This document shows positions 14,548-21,143 of a DNA stretch of 37,002 nucleotides, piece by piece. How positions within the stretch are numbered: position 1 is the first letter of the stretch; each line of letters begins with the position of its first letter. Origin of the DNA: JAFGCL01 sp964423835 (lineage in GTDB: Bacteria > Chloroflexota > Dehalococcoidia > UBA2247 > RBG-13-53-26); assembly GCA_964423835.1 (NCBI GenBank), contig CAYRGJ010000033.1, positions 1 to 37,002 on the forward strand, read 5' to 3'. The translations under genes and the position numbers were made by a program. The notes beneath the pieces were generated by a model. The model was not told where the DNA came from. It was given only the letters and a program-made list of their open reading frames with translations, and ran no database searches.

Positions 14548-15828
14548 ATGACCACCGACTACCGGCAAATGTGGACTGACCTGGGACTAGACCTGGAGGC
14601 GCATGACGCACTTCTGGGCGTTCTGGGCAACGCCTACAAGGATACCTTCGTTTCCCAGAAGAACCGCCCGGAATCCATGGGCTACTTTGACTTCGTCATG
14701 AGCGAGGTCCACGGACTTCGCATAAAGGAATTGCAGGATGCCAGAGCAGAAGGGCGCAAGGTCGTGGGGACCTTCTGCGTCTTCGTCCCGGATGAACTGA
14801 TACTGGCGGCAGACGCCGTCTCTGTCGGCCTGTGTGCCGGGGCGGAGTTCGGATTCGGAGAGGCGGAGAAGCTGCTGCCCCGCAATACCTGTTCGCTCAT
14901 CAAGTCCTTCTTCGGCTTTAAACTGAGCAAGGTGTGCCCTTACATCGAAGCTTCTGACATGGTGGTGGGGGAGACGACCTGCGATGGCAAGAAGAAGGCC
15001 TATGAGACTTTCAAGGGGATCCAGCCCAACCTCTACGTCATGGAGGTTCCCCAGATGAAGAAGCCGGCGGACCGGGCCCTGCTGAAGTCCGAGTACGTGA
15101 ATTTCATGAGCGCCCTGGAGAAACTGACCGGCGTCAAGATAGACGCCGAGCGGCTCAAGAAAGGCATCACCATCGTCAACAACCGGAGGAAGGCCCTGCA
15201 CCGCCTGGCGGCCCTGCGGGCAGCCGATCCTGAACCGATCTCCGGCCTGGACGCCCTGCTGATCAACCAGGTGGCTTTCTATGACAACCCCCTCCGCTTC
15301 ACCGAATCCGTCAACAAGGTATGTGACCAGATTGAGGCGCGGGTCAAGCAGGGGAAGGGCGTCTTTCCCAAGGGGACGCCGCGGGTTCTGATGGCCGGGT
15401 GCCCCATGGCGGTGCCCAACTGGAAGCTGCCCGCCATTGTGGAGACCAGTGGCGCTGTCATCGTGGGTGAGGAATCCTGCGTAGGGGAGCGGGGAACCCG
15501 GAACCTGGTGGACGGGTCCGGCGGCACGGTGGAGGCGCTGGTGGATGCCATCGTGGATCGCTACTTCCAGATAGACTGCGCCATCTTCACCCCCAACGAT
15601 GACCGTCTGAACCACATCATAACCATGGCCAGGGACTACAAGGCGGACGGCGTGATCCTCTACTCCCTGCAGTTCTGCTCGCCGTACACCATCGAGTCCT
15701 TTTCGGTGGAGAAGAGCCTGGCAGACAAGGGGATTCGGTCTCTCCGCATTGACACGGACTACAGCCAGGAGGATGTGGGGCAGTTGAAGACCAGAGTCGA
15801 AGCGTTCCTGGAAGTGATCAAGAAGTAG
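14548..15828 (+). CDS. Double-cubane-cluster-type ATP-dependent reductase (2-hydroxyacyl-CoA dehydratase/BCR superfamily)
   Basis: A 426-residue protein of the HgdB/BcrC superfamily. I assign it to the DCCP/YjiM type: a single catalytic polypeptide with NTCSLIKS (C115), CPYIEASD (C130), the VVGETTCDGKKKAYE block (C145), and later Cys in AGCPM (C285), ESCVG (C311), DCAIF (C344) and QFCSPY (C377). It ends with the TDYSQEDVGQLKTRVEAFLE tail. Characterised DCCPs carry an [8Fe-9S] double-cubane cluster and reduce small molecules such as acetylene, with electrons driven by ATP hydrolysis on an activase; the natural substrate is unknown. A GGAAGGAG site precedes the ATG. The activase gene follows after 2 nt. 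Which cysteines bind the cluster cannot be fixed by eye. Confidence 0.85.
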   Translation: MTTDYRQMWTDLGLDLEAHDALLGVLGNAYKDTFVSQKNRPESMGYFDFVMSEVHGLRIKELQDARAEGRKVVGTFCVFVPDELILAADAVSVGLCAGAEFGFGEAEKLLPRNTCSLIKSFFGFKLSKVCPYIEASDMVVGETTCDGKKKAYETFKGIQPNLYVMEVPQMKKPADRALLKSEYVNFMSALEKLTGVKIDAERLKKGITIVNNRRKALHRLAALRAADPEPISGLDALLINQVAFYDNPLRFTESVNKVCDQIEARVKQGKGVFPKGTPRVLMAGCPMAVPNWKLPAIVETSGAVIVGEESCVGERGTRNLVDGSGGTVEALVDAIVDRYFQIDCAIFTPNDDRLNHIITMARDYKADGVILYSLQFCSPYTIESFSVEKSLADKGIRSLRIDTDYSQEDVGQLKTRVEAFLEVIKK

Positions 15829-15830
15829 CC

Positions 15831-16601
15831 ATGAGGAGCGCGGGGCTTGACATCGGATCGCGGACCGTGAAGCTCGCGGTGCTGGAGCGCGGGAGACTCG
15901 TTTTGAGCCGCAAGGCGGAGAGCTCCTACGACTCCCTGGCGGCCGCCAGGGAGTTGCTGAAGGACGTTAGCTTCGCCGTGCTGGTGGCCACCGGCTACGG
16001 GCGCCACATGTACAGCGAGCACCACCACTGCCCGGTCATCAGCGAGATAGTAGCCTTTGCCGCCGGAGCGCGGTTTCTGTTCCCCGATTGTCAGGCCGTC
16101 CTCGACATAGGAGGCCAGGACACCAAAGTGATCTCCCTGGATGGAGGCGGCCGCGTCCTGCGGTTCGAGATGAATGACAGGTGCGCTGCCGGGACCGGCC
16201 GCTTCCTGGAGATCATGGCTTCCGCTCTGCATTACCCCCTCTCTGAATTCGGGCCGGCGGCCCTTCAAGCCAGGCGAGCGGAAAAGATAAACAGCATGTG
16301 CACCGTCTTTGCCGAATCGGAGGTGATCTCGCTGCTCACTCGAGGAGCACGCCGGGATGAGGTAGCGCTGGGGATTCACCAAGCCATCAGCCAGCGTTCA
16401 CTGACCATGCTGGGGCGGTTGTCGCCCGTGGCGAACCTCGTCTTCGCCGGAGGCGTGGCCCGCAACCAGTGCATGAGGCACCTGCTCTCCAAGAGCCTGG
16501 GGGTGCCTTTGCTGATACCTGAGGACCCCCAGATCGCGGGAGCCCTGGGGGCAGCCATCGAAGGAGAAAGAACGCTTTCCCCCAAACCCACAGCCAAATG
16601 A
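15831..16601 (+). CDS. Acyl-CoA dehydratase activase-type ATPase (reductase activator for the double-cubane protein)
   Basis: A 256-residue BadF/BadG/BcrA/BcrD-type ATPase of the ASKHA fold. It has phosphate motif GLDIGSRTVKLAV (residues 5-17), the DIGGQDTKV motif (92-100), the cluster ligands C118 (RCAAGTGRFLE) and C157 (SMCTVFAESE), and the VFAGGVARN motif near 210. The homodimer would hold one [4Fe-4S] cluster between subunits and inject electrons from ferredoxin or flavodoxin into the partner on ATP hydrolysis. Two nucleotides separate it from the reductase gene, which identifies the partner. It differs from the two activases at 25-27 kb, so each reductase appears to have its own. Confidence 0.92.
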   Translation: MRSAGLDIGSRTVKLAVLERGRLVLSRKAESSYDSLAAARELLKDVSFAVLVATGYGRHMYSEHHHCPVISEIVAFAAGARFLFPDCQAVLDIGGQDTKVISLDGGGRVLRFEMNDRCAAGTGRFLEIMASALHYPLSEFGPAALQARRAEKINSMCTVFAESEVISLLTRGARRDEVALGIHQAISQRSLTMLGRLSPVANLVFAGGVARNQCMRHLLSKSLGVPLLIPEDPQIAGALGAAIEGERTLSPKPTAK

Positions 16602-16618
16602 ATCGCCCGGGAGGCATC

Positions 16619-17146
16619 ATGGACACTGCACATCTCAAGGTCAAGCTGGGCAGGCTGTCACACATAGGCATCGTGGTGAGGGACCTGGACCAGGCGATGG
16701 AGCACTACAGCTCCGTCCTCGGCCTGGGGCCCTTCACGGCGCAGGTCTACGACCTCAAGTCCTTCATATACAGAGGCAAGACGGCCAGCGCCCGGGTCAG
16801 GGCCGCGATCAACAGCCCCGGGGCAGCCTTTGTCGAGCTGGTGCAGGTACTTGAGGGTGAGACCGTGCACACCGAGTTTCTCCGGGAGAAGGGAGAGGGC
16901 CTGCAGCACGTGGCGTTCCTGGTAAGGAACCTGGATGAGACGCTCAGGGAGCTGGCCAGGTCGGGCATCGAGCCCGCCATGCTCCTGCCGCCCATGCTGA
17001 TAGAGGCCCCCGCCTCGCCGGGTGAGGGACAGCCGGGCTCTGCCCCGGCCCCCCGCCTGCAGCTGACCGAGGTGTACCTGGACAGCGACAGGATCGGCGG
17101 CGCCATGATCCAGCTCATGGAGTACAAGCAGGTCCCGCCGGCCTAG
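16619..17146 (+). CDS. VOC-fold protein, methylmalonyl-CoA epimerase-like
   Basis: A 175-residue vicinal-oxygen-chelate protein with two beta-alpha-beta3 modules. The expected metal ligands are visible as H15 (SHIGIVV), E73 (FVELVQV), H97 (LQHVAFLV) and E168 (IQLMEYK). The spacing and the KGEGLQHVAF signature resemble methylmalonyl-CoA epimerase, but a Pro/Gly-rich insertion (about 125-148) lengthens it, so another CoA ester or a lyase/dioxygenase role is possible. ATG 16619 has GGGAGG 4 nt upstream. ATG 16598 overlaps the activase stop (ATGA) and is the alternative. It is probably cotranscribed with the reductase pair, which might hint at a CoA-linked or chiral acid substrate. Confidence 0.75.
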   Translation: MDTAHLKVKLGRLSHIGIVVRDLDQAMEHYSSVLGLGPFTAQVYDLKSFIYRGKTASARVRAAINSPGAAFVELVQVLEGETVHTEFLREKGEGLQHVAFLVRNLDETLRELARSGIEPAMLLPPMLIEAPASPGEGQPGSAPAPRLQLTEVYLDSDRIGGAMIQLMEYKQVPPA

Positions 17147-17174
17147 GTTGCAGGGGCCTGAGACCGCTGGCCCG

Positions 17175-18500
17175 TCACGGCGGACCGCTGGCCTGGGGGT
17201 CGGAGGGACCGGCGTCAACGGAAGAGCCCGGGCTGCCCCCGGGTTCCTTCGGCATCTCCTTGGTCACCACCACCTCCGTGATCCTGGCCCCCTGCATAGC
17301 CTTGATGGCGATCTTCAGGTTCCGGTACTTCAGGTGCTCGCCCTCTCTGGGAATGCGAGAGAGCAGGTGCAGGATGAACCCGGCGATGGTGTCATAGTCA
17401 CCCTCCGGCAGGTCCAGACCCATCTGCTGGTTGACCTCATCGACGCCCATGGAGCCGTCGATCTGGAAGGTGTTCTCGTCGATGACCTCGTACTCCTTCT
17501 CCGGCTTCTCCAGCTCGCCCAGAATGGGGCCGATAATCGACGAAGTCATCTGATCCAGGCTCACGGCGCCCGTTGCACTTCCGTATTCGTCCACTACTAC
17601 CGCCATGTGCTGATTGCTCTCCAGCATCTCTGCGAAGAGCTCGCCCACCAGCTTGTTCTCCGGGGTGAAGTAGGCGGGACGTAGCAGACCGTCGATGGTG
17701 CTCTGCCGGTCTATTTCACCTCGCGCCAGGCCCATGAGAAGGTCCTTGGCTGACAGCAAGCCAACCACGGTATCGCGGTCGTCCCGGTAGACGGGGAAGC
17801 GGGATCGGGGATACCGGGCGTACACCTCCAGAAACTGGTCCACGGTCATTCCCTGCTCCGCGAAGGTCACATCGGGCCGCGGCACCATTATCTCACGCAC
17901 CCTCCGGTCCCCGAACTCGAACACGTTATGCAGCATCTGGGCTTCCTTCTTCTCCACCACCCCCTCTTCCCGGCCTATGTCAATGGCCGTGTGGAATTCC
18001 TCTTCGCTGATGGTGGGCCTGAGCAACGAATCGTCGCTGGCCAGTCTGGTCAGCCTGATGCCGACGTGACTCAGCAGAAAGACGATGGGGTACAGGGCCA
18101 CCGAGATGATCTCGATCGGCCGTGCATAGAGCAGGGCCAGCGTCTCCGCGTGGCGGGCGGCCAGGGTCTTCGGGACCAGCTCGGCCAGGACCAGAGTCAC
18201 AATGGTAACGATCAGTGTCGCCACCAGCGCTCCCAGGTTCTCGCCCCAGAATGAGACGGCTATGATGGTGCCGGTGGTGGCTACGCCCGTTTCGAAGAGG
18301 TTGATCCCCAGCAGAACCGTGGCCAGAAACTTCTCCGGCTTCTCCACGATGCGGGCGGCCACCGCGGCGCCGCGGCGGCCCGTGCGGACAAGGTGCTGCA
18401 GGCGCAGCCTCTGCACGCCGATGAAGGCCGTCTCCGCACTGCAGAAGAACGCGGCCAGCAGGAGACAGACCACGAATATGGTAACGTGTACGATATTCAC
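17175..18500 (-). CDS. CNNM/HlyC-CorC family membrane protein (DUF21 + CBS + CorC_HlyC)
   Basis: A 441-residue protein: an N-terminal DUF21 transmembrane domain (residues 1-185, with the FFCSAETAFIG motif), a CBS-domain pair (about 205-325, starting REIMVPRPDV) and a C-terminal CorC_HlyC domain (about 340-420). The last 20 residues are a Pro/Gly/Ser-rich tail. Members are linked to Mg2+ or Co2+ efflux; the old hemolysin name is not supported as a function. GTG 18500 has GGAG upstream. An extended -10 (TGA-TAGAAT, 18548-18556) is the likely promoter. It ends 28 bp from the convergent VOC gene. Confidence 0.9.
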   Translation of the reverse strand: MNIVHVTIFVVCLLLAAFFCSAETAFIGVQRLRLQHLVRTGRRGAAVAARIVEKPEKFLATVLLGINLFETGVATTGTIIAVSFWGENLGALVATLIVTIVTLVLAELVPKTLAARHAETLALLYARPIEIISVALYPIVFLLSHVGIRLTRLASDDSLLRPTISEEEFHTAIDIGREEGVVEKKEAQMLHNVFEFGDRRVREIMVPRPDVTFAEQGMTVDQFLEVYARYPRSRFPVYRDDRDTVVGLLSAKDLLMGLARGEIDRQSTIDGLLRPAYFTPENKLVGELFAEMLESNQHMAVVVDEYGSATGAVSLDQMTSSIIGPILGELEKPEKEYEVIDENTFQIDGSMGVDEVNQQMGLDLPEGDYDTIAGFILHLLSRIPREGEHLKYRNLKIAIKAMQGARITEVVVTKEMPKEPGGSPGSSVDAGPSDPQASGPP

Positions 18501-18547
18501 TCCGCCGATCTCCTTTGCCCGCCCCGCTTCTGCATCATGGCTCCCTC

Positions 18548-18556
18548 ATTCTATCA
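18548..18556 (-). promoter_or_regulatory. Extended -10 promoter of the CNNM/HlyC gene
   Basis: TGA-TAGAAT on the minus strand (TAGAAT 18548-18553, TGA 18554-18556), about 48 nt before GTG 18500. No clear -35 hexamer. It is divergent from the promoter at 18650-18678. Confidence 0.4.
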
Positions 18557-18649
18557 TCACTGAATACCGCAGCGCCGCGGAGCATCGCGCTGGCGCATTT
18601 GCGGGGTCTTCAGGGGCAATGTCGCGGCAAACTCAGCCGAACCGGATCG

Positions 18650-18678
18650 TTGTGTGACGGAGATGACGGTGCTACACT
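18650..18678 (+). promoter_or_regulatory. Promoter of the MBL-fold hydrolase gene
   Basis: -35 TTGTGT (18650-18655), a 17-nt spacer and -10 TACACT (18673-18678) preceded by TGC (extended -10). The start near 18685 gives a leader of about 47 nt. Confidence 0.4.
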
Positions 18679-18731
18679 GAGGGCACCCGGACTCCCGATG
18701 AGCCGCCCGGGCAACCTGGGGAGGTATGGCC

Positions 18732-19784
18732 ATGATCGATCGGCGCTGCGCCCGGTACCCGGAAACTGAAATCAACGGAATCACACGGTATGACCTGGGG
18801 CGGGTCAGGGCCTACAAGGTCCCCGTGGAGAGCTTCCCGGACTTCTTCACCAATGTCTACGTCATCCTGGACGGCAGGGAAGTCACCCTGATAGATGTCG
18901 GCTACAACAGTGTGAAAGCCCAATCTGACTTGATTGATGGTTTCTCAGTCATAGCCGGCCCATTCAAGGAAGACCTCGGGCTCAGCGATGTCCGGAACAT
19001 CGTCATTACGCACGGGCATGGCGACCATTTCGGCATGCTGGGATTCGACGGATTGAAGGGCCGGACCGTCTACATGAGCGGGCTGGACTCCGCCCTGGTT
19101 ACCGACTACCAGGAGGAGTACGGGAAATGGCGGGAAAGCAACCAGAGGCTCATTGATGAGGCGGGATGTACTCTGGACTCTGAAGACGTGGCCTCCTATG
19201 AGGAGTTCCCCGTGGGACCGGGTGACTATGACATGGTCGAGGTTGGTGACGGGCAGGAGATCATAAACGGATACCGGGTCTGCGCCACGCCGGGGCACAC
19301 CCCAGGCCATATCTGCATCGGCATTGAGTCCGCCCTGTTCACGGGTGACCACGTGCTTTCCCTGACCACGCCCCATCAATCGCCGCGTTCTGGCTGGAGA
19401 GGAGCCGGGCTCGAGGCCTATCTCGAATCCCTCAGAAAGGTGGCCGGCCTCGACGTGGTGCTGGGCCTGCCCAGCCACGAGGACACCATCTACTCCCTGA
19501 AGGACAGGGCCCGCGCCATCGAGAGATTCCATCATGACCGCATGAATGAGCTGGCCGGCTTGTGCCAGCCCGAAAAGAGCCTCTACAGGATCACGGACGA
19601 CTACTATCAGAATCACCCCGAATTCATTCAGGTCTCCGGCCTGCACCAGCTGGGCACGGAGGAGACCCTCATGGCCCTTGAGGAGATCAAGGCCCACCTG
19701 GAGTACCTGGTGGACGAGGGGCGCCTGGCCACCCACATCGATGGAAGTGGCGTGGCCAGATACCGGTACGCGCCAGCCAGCTGA
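18732..19784 (+). CDS. Metallo-beta-lactamase-fold hydrolase
   Basis: A 350-residue protein with the complete binuclear metal site of the family: THGHGDHFG (H94, H96, D98, H99), TPGHTPGH, TGDHV and GLPSHED. A C-terminal helical region of about 100 residues follows the MBL core, as in larger glyoxalase II-like or lactonase-like members. A winged-helix-like end (LEEIKAHLEYLVDEGRL) might contact substrate. The substrate is unknown. ATG 18732 is chosen over ATG 18726 because GGGGAGGT would touch the first but is 7 nt from the second. It is transcribed away from the CNNM gene, convergent with the CoA-transferase. Confidence 0.85.
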   Translation: MIDRRCARYPETEINGITRYDLGRVRAYKVPVESFPDFFTNVYVILDGREVTLIDVGYNSVKAQSDLIDGFSVIAGPFKEDLGLSDVRNIVITHGHGDHFGMLGFDGLKGRTVYMSGLDSALVTDYQEEYGKWRESNQRLIDEAGCTLDSEDVASYEEFPVGPGDYDMVEVGDGQEIINGYRVCATPGHTPGHICIGIESALFTGDHVLSLTTPHQSPRSGWRGAGLEAYLESLRKVAGLDVVLGLPSHEDTIYSLKDRARAIERFHHDRMNELAGLCQPEKSLYRITDDYYQNHPEFIQVSGLHQLGTEETLMALEEIKAHLEYLVDEGRLATHIDGSGVARYRYAPAS

Positions 19785-19794
19785 TCGTGCCGGG

Positions 19795-21006
19795 TCAGAT
19801 CACCTCTTCGTCCTTGAGCCGGCCGATTTCGTCCCAGTCATAGCCCAGGACCTCGATCAACACCTCCTCGGTGTGCTGGCCGAACTCCGGGGCCTCGCGC
19901 CCGATGCGGCAGGGGGTCTCACTGTACCCCACCGGGAAGCCCGCCACCCGCACCTTTCCCCACAGGGGATGGTCGTACGAGGTCACATAGTCGTTGGCCA
20001 CTGCCTGGGGGTCATCAGCGAACTCCTCCACGGTATTGATCCGGCCGAAGATCAGCCCGTGCGTCCTGAGTATCTCCGCCCACTCCTCACTTGATTTCGT
20101 GGCAAAGCGCTCATCAAGAACGGCGATGAGCTCGCTGGCATTGGCGGCCCTGGCATTCATCGAGCTGAAACGCGGGTCTTTCTCCAGTGCCTCCATCCCG
20201 GTGGCGCGGCACAGGGCGGGCCAGTACTTGTCCGGCGGGAGGAGCACTATGGCTATCCAGCGGCCGTCGCCGCACTTGTACTGGTTGTAGAGCGGGTTCC
20301 ACTGGTTCTTCCTGGGCACGAAGTTCATCGGCCTGTCCCACAGGGTGTAGAAGGTCAGGGGATAGGCGATGAGGTGGCTGATGCCGCCCAGTATCGAGGC
20401 GTCCACCCTCTGGCCGCGGCCGGTCTTCTCCCTGGCGATCAGGGCCGCCAGTACGCCATAGGCCGCGCTGAAGGCGCCCATCTGGTCCGCGTAGCCGCCC
20501 TGCGGCCACTGGAAGTCCCGGCCCGGCTCCGTGATGAGCGACCAGATCCCCGACCGGCCCAGCGCCGCCGGGTCAAACCCGGGGGCGTCCTTGTCCGGCC
20601 CCTTCGGCCCCCATCCGGACACCTGGGCGTAGACCAGCCGCGGGTTGAGGCGGGACAGCGCCTCGTAATGCAGGCCCAGCTGCTCCACCGCCTTCTGCCG
20701 GAAGTTGTGCAGGAATACGTCCGACTTCTCCGCCAGCCGGTACATGATGTCCCTGCCCTTTTCCTTGCTCAGGTCGAGCGTGACGCTTCTCTTGTTTCTG
20801 TTGCCGACCTCGAAGTAGGGGTTTCGCTGCACCGAGGCGAACTCCTTGCCGCCGGTGGCCACCACACCCCGGCCCAGGTCACCGCCGGTGCGCTCCTCTA
20901 TCTTGATCACGTCGGCCCCCAGGTCCCCCAGCATCATTCCAGCCACCGGACCGGCCTGGAACTGGGTCCAGTCCAGCACCCTGATGCCGTCAAGTACCAT
21001 AGCCAT
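19795..21006 (-). CDS. CaiB/BaiF (type III) CoA-transferase
   Basis: A 403-residue family III CoA-transferase that moves CoA between acyl-CoA and a free acid. It has the N-terminal GIRVLDWTQFQAGPVAGMMLGDLGADVIKIE signature split over residues 8-37, the RNKRSVTLDL motif and the GGYADQMGAFSAAYG segment. D174 there matches the catalytic Asp that forms the acyl-aspartyl anhydride. AGAGGTGG precedes ATG 21006 (ATG 21000 is possible). It is the last gene of the minus-strand run headed by the Bcr-like genes. A role in activating an aromatic or other acid for that pathway is a reasonable inference. A 17-bp hairpin lies in the gap upstream of it. Confidence 0.92.
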   Translation of the reverse strand: MAMVLDGIRVLDWTQFQAGPVAGMMLGDLGADVIKIEERTGGDLGRGVVATGGKEFASVQRNPYFEVGNRNKRSVTLDLSKEKGRDIMYRLAEKSDVFLHNFRQKAVEQLGLHYEALSRLNPRLVYAQVSGWGPKGPDKDAPGFDPAALGRSGIWSLITEPGRDFQWPQGGYADQMGAFSAAYGVLAALIAREKTGRGQRVDASILGGISHLIAYPLTFYTLWDRPMNFVPRKNQWNPLYNQYKCGDGRWIAIVLLPPDKYWPALCRATGMEALEKDPRFSSMNARAANASELIAVLDERFATKSSEEWAEILRTHGLIFGRINTVEEFADDPQAVANDYVTSYDHPLWGKVRVAGFPVGYSETPCRIGREAPEFGQHTEEVLIEVLGYDWDEIGRLKDEEVI

Positions 21007-21085
21007 CTTCCACCTCTTTCTGTCACTTTTGGATGCGCTCACGCCGGCCCCCGGCGGGCAGCCTGACGCGCGCCTCCGGGCTTGT

Positions 21086-21127
21086 GGCGCGGCAGCGAGC
21101 GGTTTGGGCCCCGCTCGCTGCCGCGCC
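21086..21127. repeat. 17-bp perfect inverted repeat (very stable hairpin)
   Basis: GGCGCGGCAGCGAGCGG (21086-21102) and its exact complement (21111-21127) enclose the 8-nt loop TTTGGGCC. It lies between the fusion dehydrogenase and the CoA-transferase gene, which share a strand. No T tract follows on either strand, so it is not a classical terminator. It may instead protect an mRNA 3' end, reduce downstream expression, or be a mobile hairpin repeat. Confidence 0.75.
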
Positions 21128-21143
21128 GGGGGGGTTGACCTGC

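Noticed and set aside
14587..15615. 342-codon minus-strand open frame
   Set aside because: It is antisense to the double-cubane reductase, which has clear family motifs.
17175..18500. Hemolysin
   Set aside because: The DUF21-CBS-CorC_HlyC layout marks an ion-transport-linked membrane protein; a toxin role is a legacy name.
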